Assembly: GCA_035550315.1 (NCBI GenBank)
Contig: DASZPL010000004.1
Span: 1 to 49,922, forward strand
Source: DASZPL01 sp035550315
GTDB lineage: Bacteria; Actinomycetota; Actinomycetes; JAFAQI01
Length of the DNA stretch: 49,922 nt
Direction of reading: 5' to 3'
In this document: positions 7,355 through 14,680 of the stretch, piece after piece
How positions within the stretch are numbered: the stretch's first letter is position 1
How the letters are laid out: the number at the start of each line of letters is the position of its first letter
Program-made: the position numbers and the translations under genes
The notes under the pieces: generated by a model
What the model saw: only the letters and a program-made list of their open reading frames with translations
Told to the model about the DNA's origin: nothing
Database searches by the model: none

Positions 7355-9189
7355 CCGACACGACGGTCGACCTCGAGCAGTGGCGGGGCGTCGCGACCGA
7401 GGATCGCGACGAGATGCCGATGGCGGTCTCGCTGATCCTGCGGCGCCGGACCCGTGCGCTGCTCGGCGACCTGCTGCGACCTCACCGCGGCGCCATGGTC
7501 CGAGTGATCGTCGCGATCGTGGTCGGCACCGGCGCGCAGATGGCGATCCCCGCGCTGGTCGGGGTCGGCATCGACCGCGGCATCGCGGACGCGCGCCACG
7601 GCGACGACACCGCGGTAATAGCCGTCGTCGCCGCGATCTGCGCTTGCGCCGTGATCCAGGCGGTGCTGACCCGGACCTTCATCCTCGGCGCTGGGCGCGT
7701 GGGGCAGGACGCGGTCATCGAGTTGCGCCGCCGGGTCTTCGTCCACTTCCAGCGGCTGAGCCTGTCGTTCCACGAGCGCTACACGTCTGGTCGGATGATC
7801 AGCCGGTTGACCTCGGACTTCGACGCGATCAACAACTTGCTCGAGGTTGGCGTCGACCGGTTGATCACCGCGACGCTCACCATCGTCAGCGTCACGGTCA
7901 TCCTGCTCGTCCTCGACTGGCCGCTGGCGCTGATCTCGTTGGCGTCGCTGGTGCCGCTGTTGGCGTTGACCCGCTGGTATCAACGGCGGTCGACCGTCGC
8001 GTATCGGCGTACCCGCGAAGCGATCGCGCTGGTGATCGTGCACTTCACCGAGTCACTGCGCGGCATCCGCGCGGTGCAGGCGTTTCGCCGGGAGCCGCGC
8101 AACGACGAGATCTTCCGGGGCCTCAACGAGCGCAACCGGCAGGCGATGACGACGTCCTTCCAGCTGCTGACCGTCTACTGGCCGGGCATCCTGCTGATCG
8201 GCAACGTCGCGACCGCTGCGGTGCTGCTGTACGGCGGGTTCCGGGTGATCGACGGCGACATGGGCGTCGGCGTGCTCGCCGCGTTCGTGCTCTACCTGCG
8301 GCAGTTCTTCGAGCCGATGGCCGAGGTGTCGCAGTTCTACGACGCGTTCCAGGGCGCCGCGGCCGGGATCGAGAAGCTCGCCGGCGTGCTCGACGAGCAG
8401 CCGCACGTCCCGCTGCCGGCCGAGTCGGTGGCGCTGCCGGCCGGCGGTTGGAAAGGCGAGGTCAGCTTCGACGGCGTCACCTTCGGCTACCGCACCGACC
8501 GGGAGGTGCTGCACGACTTCACGCTGCAGGTCCCGGCCGGCCAGACCGTCGCCGTCGTCGGCGACACCGGCGCCGGCAAGACGACGGTCGCGCGGCTGCT
8601 GGCCCGGTTCTACGACCCGGGCGTCGGGGAGATCCGGGTCGACGGTGTGCCGCTGCGCGAGTTGGCCGAGGCCGACCTCCGGCAGGCGGTCGCGATGGTG
8701 ACGCAGGAGTCGTTCATGTTCGGTGGCTCGGTCGCCGACAACGTCGCGTTCGGCCGTCCGGATGCCACCCGGGCAGAGATCGAGGCGGCGGGGCATGCTG
8801 TCGGGCTGGACGCCGTCACGGCCCGGCTGCCGAAGGGTTACGACGAGGACGTCGGCAAGAACGGCGGCCGGCTGTCGGCGGGGCAGCGCCAGCTGGTGGC
8901 GTTCGCCCGGGCGCTGCTGGCGGACCCGGCGGTGCTGATCCTCGACGAGGCCAGCTCGGCTCTCGACGCGCCGACCGAGCGCATCGTGCAGCGCGCGCTC
9001 CGGACCGTGCTTGCGAACCGGACGGCGGTGATCATCGCGCACCGGTTGTCCACGGTGACGATCGCCGACCGCGTGCTGGTGATGGCCGATGGCCGGATCG
9101 TCGAGGACGGTGCCCCGGACGAGCTGCTCGCCCAGGGCACCGGCGAGTATGCCGCCCTCGCCCAAGCCTGGCGCGACAGCCTGGTCTAG
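7351..9189 (+). CDS. ABC exporter half-transporter, subunit 2, with canonical ATPase motifs
   Basis: 612 residues, with exporter membrane domain (about 45-345) and nucleotide-binding domain (about 375-600). Walker A GDTGAGKTT (404-412), Q-loop Gln452 (MVTQESFMF), Walker B ending in LDE with catalytic Glu533, and H-loop His564 are all canonical. The signature is LSAGQ (508-512) rather than LSGGQ. In the dimer this weaker signature would face subunit 1's Walker A, so the asymmetry of the two sites is consistent in both chains. ATG overlaps the previous stop by 4 bp, indicating coupled translation and an obligate heterodimer. Cargo is unknown and no regulator is adjacent. Confidence 0.92.
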   Translation: MTDTTVDLEQWRGVATEDRDEMPMAVSLILRRRTRALLGDLLRPHRGAMVRVIVAIVVGTGAQMAIPALVGVGIDRGIADARHGDDTAVIAVVAAICACAVIQAVLTRTFILGAGRVGQDAVIELRRRVFVHFQRLSLSFHERYTSGRMISRLTSDFDAINNLLEVGVDRLITATLTIVSVTVILLVLDWPLALISLASLVPLLALTRWYQRRSTVAYRRTREAIALVIVHFTESLRGIRAVQAFRREPRNDEIFRGLNERNRQAMTTSFQLLTVYWPGILLIGNVATAAVLLYGGFRVIDGDMGVGVLAAFVLYLRQFFEPMAEVSQFYDAFQGAAAGIEKLAGVLDEQPHVPLPAESVALPAGGWKGEVSFDGVTFGYRTDREVLHDFTLQVPAGQTVAVVGDTGAGKTTVARLLARFYDPGVGEIRVDGVPLRELAEADLRQAVAMVTQESFMFGGSVADNVAFGRPDATRAEIEAAGHAVGLDAVTARLPKGYDEDVGKNGGRLSAGQRQLVAFARALLADPAVLILDEASSALDAPTERIVQRALRTVLANRTAVIIAHRLSTVTIADRVLVMADGRIVEDGAPDELLAQGTGEYAALAQAWRDSLV

Positions 9190-9285
9190 CCGCACGCTGG
9201 CTGCGTTCTCGCTCGCTTGCGTGCGAAGCACGCGGCGCACCCTGCGGCCTTGCCAGCCTGCGGCCAGCCCCCGCCCCCCTCCTGC

Positions 9286-9357
9286 GGCGATCATGGCGTT
9301 AGTGACCGGATCTGGCGCCGATCATGGCGTTAGTGCGTGAGTAACGCCATGATCGCC
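9286..9357. repeat. Palindromic intergenic element with an internal direct repeat
   Basis: GGCGATCATGGCGTTA at 9286-9301 is perfectly complementary to TAACGCCATGATCGCC at 9342-9357. A second forward copy of GATCATGGCGTTAGTG (9320-9335) can pair with the same right arm at closer range, as a 14-bp stem around a 9-nt loop. It lies between the exporter operon and the convergent regulator gene, so it could act as a bidirectional terminator, though no T-tract is present. Confidence 0.8.
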
Positions 9358-9367
9358 GGGGTTTGGC

Positions 9368-9399
9368 CGAGCGGGGGTTCGGTCGAGCGGGGGTTCGGT
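9368..9399. repeat. Two tandem 16-bp units plus a partial third
   Basis: CGAGCGGGGGTTCGGT occurs at 9368-9383 and again at 9384-9399, followed by a decayed third unit beginning CGAG at 9400. It sits between the palindrome and the end of the regulator gene. No function is evident. Confidence 0.75.
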
Positions 9400-9429
9400 C
9401 GAGCGAGCGGGGGATCGCGCGGGGTTTGG

Positions 9430-10935
9430 CTAGCCGGGGGTGGTCGACTCGGTTGCGGGGGTGTGGCGGTCGAGGAAGGCGTAGACCTCGGTGGTGTCGA
9501 CGCCGGGGAACGTGCCGGGCGGCAACGCGGCGAGCAGGTGCGTGTGCGCACGGGCCGACGGCCAGGCGTGGCCGGACCACCGCTCGGCGAGCGCCGTGGG
9601 CGGGCGCCGGCAGCAGGCCGGATCCGGGCAGGTTGAGCGGCGGCGGCGGTGGGTGCCGGAGTGCCGGAACCACTTGGCGTGCTGGAACGGTACGCCGACG
9701 GTGACCGCGAACTCGCCGCCGGAACCCGGCTGGACGTGGGCCGTGCAGAAGAAGGTGCCGCCGGCCGTGTCGGTGTATTGCGCGTACGTGCCGTAGCGCT
9801 CCGGCGCGCTGAACACCTGGCGAGAGGCGTGCTCGCGGCAGACTAATTGGCCCTCGATCGCGCCGGTGGCGTCGACCGGGAAGATCAGCCCGTCGTTCTC
9901 GTATGCCTTGTAGATGGTGCCGCTGGCGTCGGTCCGCGAGAAGTGCACCGGCAATCCGAGGTGGTGGCTCGCCAGATTGGTGAACCGGTGCGCCGCGGTC
10001 TCGTGCGACACGGCGAACACGTCGCGCATGTCCTCCATGTCGAGGGCGTGCTCGCGTTTCGCCTCGCTGAGGAACCGCACCGCCGCGGTCTCCGGCACCA
10101 GCAGCGCCGCCGCGAAGTAGTTCGCCTCGACGCGCTGCCGCAGGAAGTCCGCGAAGTCGGTCGGATCGGTGTGACCCAACGCGAAATGACCGAGGGTCTG
10201 CAGCACGACGTAGCGGGGGTCGTGCCCGGCTGGCTGCTGCGGCAGGTAGATCCGCCGGTGGGCGAGGTCGGTGACCGAGCGGGTGGACTCCGGCAGGTCC
10301 GTGACGCTGTGCAGCGTGAACCCGAAGTGCGCCGCCAGATCGCTGATCACGCGTTGCGGCAACGCGCCGCCGGCGTGGCCGACCGCCTTCAGCGCCTGGC
10401 TGGCGACCGCCTCGATGTCCGGGAAGTAGTTGTCCATGGCGCGCATTTGCCGGCGCAGCTCGACGTTGGCCTGCCGGGCTGCCTCCGGGGTCGCGGCGAA
10501 GCGCGCGTCGCGGCGTTGCAGCTCCTCGTGCAGCGCGACCAGGTGCTCGAGCACGTCGGTGGGCACCCGCGGGCTCGGCCGCAGCGGCGGCAGCCCGATT
10601 GCGGCGTACGACGGCTGTCGCTGGGCATGCTCTAGCGCGATCTCGAGTGACGCACGGCGGCTCGGTGGTTCCGGCCGGAGCAGTTCGTCGACCGGTACGT
10701 CGAGGGCGTCGGCGAGCTGTTGCAGCAGCGAGAGCCGCGGCTCACGCCGGCCGTTCTCGATCATCGACAGCGCCGAGCTGGCCGAGCCGACGGCCGCCGC
10801 GAGCTGCGCGAGAGTGAGGCCGCGGCTGCGGCGCAAGTGGCGCAGCCGGCGGCCGAGCGTCACGGTGTCGAGCGTCGTCGCCGGCGATCGACGTTGCGGC
10901 GCTTCCCGGGGCGCGGGCACGGAGGTGCGGGCCAT
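9430..10935 (-). CDS. ramB: RamB/PrpR-type short-chain fatty-acyl transcriptional regulator (ScfR family)
   Basis: 501 residues from the ATG at 10935. An N-terminal XRE-type HTH (RRLRHLRRSRGLTLAQLAAA, then SALSMIENGRREPRLS; about residues 27-80) is followed by an IrrE/ImmA-like central region. The degenerate metalloprotease helix reads TLGHFALGH near 248, in place of HEFGH. The C-terminal ScfR domain has the conserved cysteines seen in CREHASRQVF and CPDPACC. In Corynebacterium and Mycobacterium, RamB controls isocitrate lyase, here the divergent neighbour. An upstream ATG at 10944 is in frame, but the 10935 start lies 7 nt after a TATTAT -10 and is preferred. Probable autoregulation. Confidence 0.88.
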   Translation of the reverse strand: MARTSVPAPREAPQRRSPATTLDTVTLGRRLRHLRRSRGLTLAQLAAAVGSASSALSMIENGRREPRLSLLQQLADALDVPVDELLRPEPPSRRASLEIALEHAQRQPSYAAIGLPPLRPSPRVPTDVLEHLVALHEELQRRDARFAATPEAARQANVELRRQMRAMDNYFPDIEAVASQALKAVGHAGGALPQRVISDLAAHFGFTLHSVTDLPESTRSVTDLAHRRIYLPQQPAGHDPRYVVLQTLGHFALGHTDPTDFADFLRQRVEANYFAAALLVPETAAVRFLSEAKREHALDMEDMRDVFAVSHETAAHRFTNLASHHLGLPVHFSRTDASGTIYKAYENDGLIFPVDATGAIEGQLVCREHASRQVFSAPERYGTYAQYTDTAGGTFFCTAHVQPGSGGEFAVTVGVPFQHAKWFRHSGTHRRRRSTCPDPACCRRPPTALAERWSGHAWPSARAHTHLLAALPPGTFPGVDTTEVYAFLDRHTPATESTTPG

Positions 10936-10936
10936 G

Positions 10937-10969
10937 TTCTTCATAATACGTGAAGAATTGCGCTTCTTC
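10937..10969. promoter_or_regulatory. Candidate RamB operator between ramB and aceA
   Basis: Two overlapping inverted repeats share a central GAAGAA: TTCTTCA/TGAAGAA (10937-10943 and 10951-10957) and GAAGAA/TTCTTC (10952-10957 and 10964-10969) around TTGCGC. The first covers the ramB -10 (TATTAT on the minus strand, 10943-10948). RamB-family sites in related genera contain TTTGCAAA-like cores; the match here is only partial. For aceA, TACGGT at 11007-11012 is a possible -10. Confidence 0.6.
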
Positions 10970-11069
10970 TACGACGAATCGCCGACAACCGCTTACAACG
11001 GCGGCGTACGGTGGAACACCTAGAGAAGTTCACTCGACGGCGAAGCCACTTCGAATAGAGGAGCTATCC

Positions 11070-12404
11070 GTGGCCAGTTTCCTGGAGACCCAGCGCGCCC
11101 AGGCCGAGCAGTTGCAGCGCGAGTGGGACACCGACCCGCGCTGGAAGGGCGTCAACCGCAGCTACACCGCCGAGGCGGTGATTCGGCTGCGCGGCTCGAT
11201 CACGGAGGAGCACACGCTCGCCCGCCGTGGCGCCGAGAAGCTCTGGGACCTGGTCCAGAACTCTGACTACATCAACGCGCTCGGCGCGCTGTCCGGTGGC
11301 CAGGCGGTGCAGCAGGTGCGCGCCGGCCTGAAGGCGATCTACCTGTCGGGTTGGCAGGTCGCCGGTGAGGCGAACCTCGCTGGCGAGACCTACCCCGACC
11401 AGAGCCTCTACCCGGCCAACTCGGTGCCCGCCGTCGTCCGCCGGATCAACAACGCGCTGAAGCGCGCCGACCAGATCACATGGGGCGAAGCCACTGGGGG
11501 AGCAGAGCGCGACGCCACCGGGGAAGCGGCTGCCGCGGAGGAGCCGATCGACTGGTTCGCGCCAATCGTCGCCGACGCCGAGGCGGGCTTCGGTGGCGTA
11601 CTCAACGCCTTCGAGTTGATGAAGGCGATGATCCGCGCCGGCGCCGCCGGTGTGCACTGGGAGGACCAGCTGTCCTCCGCCAAGAAGTGCGGCCACCTCG
11701 GCGGCAAGGTGCTCATCCCGACCGGGCAGCACATCAAGACGTTGAACGCCGCGCGTCTCGCCGCCGACGTCGAGGGCGTCCCGACGCTCGTCGTCGCCCG
11801 CACCGACGCGCAGGCCGCGACGCTGATCACCAGCGACGTCGACGAGCGCGACCAGCGGTTCGTCACCGGCGAGCGCACTGCCGAAGGCTTCTACCGGGTG
11901 ACCAACGGCCTCGAGCCGTGCATCGCTCGCGGCATCGCCTACGCGCCGTACGCCGACCTGCTCTGGATGGAGACGTCGACGCCGGACCTCGAGATCGCCC
12001 GGCAGTTCGCCGAGGGCGTGAAGAAGGAGTACCCGGACCAGCTACTGGCATACAACTGCTCGCCGTCGTTTAACTGGAAGGCGCACCTCGACGACGGCAC
12101 GATCGCGAAGTTCCAGCGCGAGCTCGGCGCGATGGGTTACAAGTTCCAATTCATCACCCTCGCCGGATTCCACGCGCTGAACTACTCGATGTTCGAATTG
12201 GCACACGGCTACGCCGAGCACGACATGACGGCGTACGTCGAGCTGCAGGAGAAGGAGTTCGCGGCGGAAGCGATCGGCTACACCGCGACCAAGCACCAGC
12301 GCGAGGTCGGCGCCGGCTACTTCGATGCCGTCGCCACCGCCATCGACCCCGAGGCGGAAACCCTGGCGCTGAAGGGCTCCACCGAAGAGGCCCAGTTCCA
12401 CTGA
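11070..12404 (+). CDS. aceA: Isocitrate lyase, glyoxylate shunt
   Basis: Cleaves isocitrate to glyoxylate and succinate, allowing growth on acetate or fatty acids; it can also act as methylisocitrate lyase in some actinobacteria. 444 residues with the catalytic loop KKCGH (Cys207) and metal and substrate segments such as ADAEAGFGG and WMETSTPD. GTG at 11070 is chosen because GAGGAG (11059-11064) precedes it at good spacing; the frame is open further upstream. A roughly 20-residue Gly/Ala/Glu-rich insertion at 138-158, absent from the mycobacterial ICL1 sequence I recall, comes from a local DNA duplication. Divergent from ramB and followed by a strong hairpin, so monocistronic. Confidence 0.96.
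   Translation: MASFLETQRAQAEQLQREWDTDPRWKGVNRSYTAEAVIRLRGSITEEHTLARRGAEKLWDLVQNSDYINALGALSGGQAVQQVRAGLKAIYLSGWQVAGEANLAGETYPDQSLYPANSVPAVVRRINNALKRADQITWGEATGGAERDATGEAAAAEEPIDWFAPIVADAEAGFGGVLNAFELMKAMIRAGAAGVHWEDQLSSAKKCGHLGGKVLIPTGQHIKTLNAARLAADVEGVPTLVVARTDAQAATLITSDVDERDQRFVTGERTAEGFYRVTNGLEPCIARGIAYAPYADLLWMETSTPDLEIARQFAEGVKKEYPDQLLAYNCSPSFNWKAHLDDGTIAKFQRELGAMGYKFQFITLAGFHALNYSMFELAHGYAEHDMTAYVELQEKEFAAEAIGYTATKHQREVGAGYFDAVATAIDPEAETLALKGSTEEAQFH
11485..11527 (+). repeat. Imperfect tandem duplication inside aceA
   Basis: Two 19-bp segments, at 11485-11503 and 11509-11527, match at 16 of 19 positions with a 24-bp period. They encode GEATGGAE followed by RDATGEAA, the insertion at residues 139-154 of the isocitrate lyase. 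Confidence 0.75.
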
Positions 12405-12421
12405 TCTGATCACCCATCGGT

Positions 12422-12464
12422 TGTGAAGGCTGCGCCACAGCCCGCTGTGGCGAGGCCTTTCACA
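12422..12464 (+). terminator. Strong hairpin downstream of aceA
   Basis: TGTGAAGGC (12422-12430) pairs with GGCCTTTCACA (12454-12464, one bulge), and CGCCACAG (12433-12440) with CTGTGGCG (12445-12452) around CCCG. No T-run follows, as is common for actinobacterial terminators. Confidence 0.65.
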
Positions 12465-12479
12465 GCCGGAGAGTTGTCG

Positions 12480-12686
12480 ATGGAGGACGGGATGCGTCGT
12501 TGCAACGGCCGGCTCTTCGATGGAAGCGCCTGCAACAACCTGACGTACGACTGCGACTGCTGCGGTGCCAGCGGTTGTCACGGTGACGGCTGCGACTCGC
12601 AGATCGCGGTCTCGGCCGCGAGTTGCGACTGCGGTGGCCGGCTGACGGCTGCGCCCGAGCGGGCGTTGATCGCTGCGGTGGTCTGA
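12480..12686 (+). CDS. Cysteine-rich 68-residue hypothetical protein
   Basis: Not recognised. From the ATG at 12480 (GGAGAG at 12468-12473, 6 nt upstream) it has nine cysteines: 8, 18, 25, 27, 28, 33, 38, 49 and 51. They include CDCC, two C-x4-C spacings and a CDC pair, with a histidine at 34. The pattern suggests metal binding or a small zinc ribbon-like fold; no signal peptide or membrane segment is present. Codon third positions are GC-rich in frame, supporting a real gene. The long aceA hairpin lies just upstream, so expression may come from read-through or a promoter I cannot identify. An ATG at 12492 is an alternative start. Confidence 0.55.
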   Translation: MEDGMRRCNGRLFDGSACNNLTYDCDCCGASGCHGDGCDSQIAVSAASCDCGGRLTAAPERALIAAVV

Positions 12687-12691
12687 GCCGG

Positions 12692-13558
12692 TCAGGCCTT
12701 CGTTCCAGCCGCCACGATCAGCTCACACTCACCCACGAAGCCGTCCGAGCCCTCGAACTCGGTCAGGGCGGTCGCGATTTCTGCCCACAACGCTTCGCGG
12801 TCGGATTCGTCGAGGCCAGACATCATCTGGTGAAGCGCGCCGAACGACTCCCGTTCGAAGCGGGTGCACGTCGCCGCGTCCGGGAGGCGGATCGGAGCGC
12901 TGCACCGTTCGGTCTCGACCTCGGTGAAGCCGGCGGCTTCCAGCTCTGCCTCGATCACTCCCGGCTCGCTCAGGCTGAATGGACCCGGCTGACCGGGGGC
13001 TGGCGGCGGCAACTGGGCGCGCTCGCGGATCAGGGTCACGGGGACCGAGAAGAAGCGGTTTCGCTCCGCGCCTGAGAACACGATGGCGGCGTAGCGGCCC
13101 CCCGGGCGCAGGGCTCGGTGCGCCTCGGCCAGTCCGCGGGCGCGATCCGGCAAGTAGATCAAGCCGAGCCGGCTGATCACCGCGTCGAAGTGACCGGTCT
13201 CGACCGCCAAATCCTCCCCGTCGCAGACCCTGGTAGCGATGTTCGACAGCCCGGCGGCGAGCGCTTCGGCCTCGGCGAATTCGAGGATCCGCGGCGCGAT
13301 GTCGGTGGCCAAGACGCGGCCGTCCGGTCCGACGCGCCGCGCGGCCGCGATCGACTGGCCACCGGTGCCGGCGGCGACGTCGAGGACGCGGTGACCGGGT
13401 CCGATCCGGGCCATCGTCAGCATCCGCTCGGTCGAATCTGCCAGCCAGGCCTCGATGGTCGGCGTCCAGTCATGCCACGCCTGCGCGGCAATCTGCCACT
13501 GCTCGGTCGTTGTTTTCTTGTAAGCGTCCGGGTCGAACCCGGTCGTCGGCGTCGCCAT
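12692..13558 (-). CDS. SAM-dependent methyltransferase, class I (UbiE/COQ5-like)
   Basis: 288 residues with a Rossmann-fold methyltransferase core. Motif I is VLDVAAGTGGQS (about 63-74), the acidic ribose-binding residue is in ATDIAP, motif II-like segments are DGEDLAVETGHFDAVISRLGL, and the post-motif is LRPGGRYAAIVF. The substrate is unknown; the family includes quinone, sterol and small-molecule methylases. The ATG at 13558 is preceded on the minus strand by a GGGGGG-type ribosome site. A longer frame to 13717 is open but antisense-like and not used. It follows a DUF1059 gene in the same direction and is divergent from a BTAD regulator, which may control it. Confidence 0.88.
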   Translation of the reverse strand: MATPTTGFDPDAYKKTTTEQWQIAAQAWHDWTPTIEAWLADSTERMLTMARIGPGHRVLDVAAGTGGQSIAAARRVGPDGRVLATDIAPRILEFAEAEALAAGLSNIATRVCDGEDLAVETGHFDAVISRLGLIYLPDRARGLAEAHRALRPGGRYAAIVFSGAERNRFFSVPVTLIRERAQLPPPAPGQPGPFSLSEPGVIEAELEAAGFTEVETERCSAPIRLPDAATCTRFERESFGALHQMMSGLDESDREALWAEIATALTEFEGSDGFVGECELIVAAGTKA

Positions 13559-13581
13559 GAACGAACCCCCCTTGCCGTCGG

Positions 13582-13740
13582 CTACTCCCGTTCGATCCAG
13601 CCGAAGATTTCTTGCCGCTCTACTTGCTCGAGCAAGGCCGGGTGGTCGGTGCGCATGTGCGCCTGAATCGCATCGACGACAGAGTCGTCTGAATTGCCAC
13701 GCGCGATGAAGCCGCACTCACAGCGGATCAGTTTCGCCAT
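13582..13740 (-). CDS. DUF1059-family small protein
   Basis: 52 residues from the ATG at 13740 (purine-rich GGGGGCGAAG ribosome site directly upstream on the minus strand). It begins MAKLIRCECGFIARG, with a Cys-x-Cys pair, then a helix with AHMRTDHP and an acidic C-terminus; this matches the DUF1059 profile as I know it. Function unknown. Its stop is 23 bp from the start of the methyltransferase, so the two are likely cotranscribed. A 24-nt upstream extension (ATG at 13764) is possible but lacks a ribosome site. Confidence 0.8.
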   Translation of the reverse strand: MAKLIRCECGFIARGNSDDSVVDAIQAHMRTDHPALLEQVERQEIFGWIERE

Positions 13741-13803
13741 CTTCGCCCCCCTTCGGCCACACAATGTCTACGTCGGCTGCGTTGGTGCGACCTTGGGGGG
13801 ATC

Positions 13804-14553
13804 ATGGCGGACTCCGCCGTGCGCATCCAGATCTGCGGGCGCGTTGCGGTAGAGATCGACGGCGAGCCGAGGGAGTCGCGACTGCCCGGCCGGCAAGGTC
13901 GGCTGCTGTTCTGCTACCTCGTCCTCTATCGACACGAGCCGATCACCCGGGCGCGACTGACCGACGCGTTGTGGCCGGCTGGTCCGCCGCCCGCGGCCGA
14001 ATCGGGCCTGAACGCCCTCTTGTCGAAGGTCCGGGCGGTGCTCGGCGCCGATGCCATCAGCCCGCGCGGACCCGTCCAGCTCCGGCTACCGGCGGATGCC
14101 TGGATTGACTACGAGGCCGCTCTCGACGCCGCACACCGCGCCGAGTCCGCGCTGTCGCTGGGGGATTGCGCGCGGGCCTGGGCCTGCGCGCAGACGGCGC
14201 TGTTCACCGCCCGCCGCGGCTTCCTGCTGCACGAATCGGTCGAGTGGGCGGACGAGGCTCGGCGACGGTTGGCCGACGTCTACCGTCGCTCGTTGGAGAC
14301 TTACGCCGGCGCCGCGCTTGCGATCGGCGGCACCGAACTGGCGACTGCCGAGCGGGCCTGTCGGGAGCTGATCGGGCTGGTTCCGTTCCGGGAGTCGGCG
14401 TACGGGTTGCTGATGCAGACGCTCGCAGCCCGTGGCAACGTCGCCGAAGCCTTGCTCGTCTACGAATCGTTACGACAGTTGCTGCGTGATGAGCTCGGCG
14501 TTGCGCCCGGGCCGGATGTGCGGGCACTACACGAGCAGATCCTCACTGGCTGA
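13804..14553 (+). CDS. BTAD-type (SARP-like) transcriptional regulator
   Basis: 249 residues. An N-terminal OmpR/PhoB-like winged helix (about 8-95; RLLFCYLVLYRHEPITRARLTDALWP, LNALLSKVRAVLGADAI) is followed by a bacterial transcriptional activator (BTAD) TPR-type domain (about 100-245; ending LLVYESLRQLLRDELGVAPGP). This is the short SARP layout, without the NB-ARC or AAA domain of larger family members. SARPs bind direct heptamer repeats and activate pathway genes. It is divergent, with 63 bp between starts, from the DUF1059-methyltransferase pair, its most likely target. ATG start has a GGGGGG ribosome site at 13795-13800. Effector unknown. Confidence 0.88.
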   Translation: MADSAVRIQICGRVAVEIDGEPRESRLPGRQGRLLFCYLVLYRHEPITRARLTDALWPAGPPPAAESGLNALLSKVRAVLGADAISPRGPVQLRLPADAWIDYEAALDAAHRAESALSLGDCARAWACAQTALFTARRGFLLHESVEWADEARRRLADVYRRSLETYAGAALAIGGTELATAERACRELIGLVPFRESAYGLLMQTLAARGNVAEALLVYESLRQLLRDELGVAPGPDVRALHEQILTG

Positions 14554-14569
14554 CGCGTGGTCCGGCGAA

Positions 14570-14592
14570 CGCCCCGGCGGACCGCCGGGGCG
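14570..14592 (+). terminator. Perfect GC hairpin after the BTAD regulator
   Basis: CGCCCCGGCGG (14570-14580) and CCGCCGGGGCG (14582-14592) are perfect inverted repeats. No T-tract follows, but the position between the regulator and etfB suggests termination. The remaining gap to 14680 should carry the etfB promoter; TAGATT at 14603-14608 is a weak -10 candidate. Confidence 0.6.
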
Positions 14593-14680
14593 CGGCGCTT
14601 GCTAGATTTTGCAGGCAGAGCGGGACCTACCGGCCCGCAACACCCATCAGCTCAGATTCGCAGGAGGTCGGACGCCGACC

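Noticed and set aside
7317..9302. 661-residue plus-strand frame
   Set aside because: Second-frame shadow of the second ABC subunit, which has all ABC motifs in its own frame.
9286..9399. Possible CRISPR array
   Set aside because: Repeats are adjacent or inverted without regular unique spacers, and no cas gene is present.
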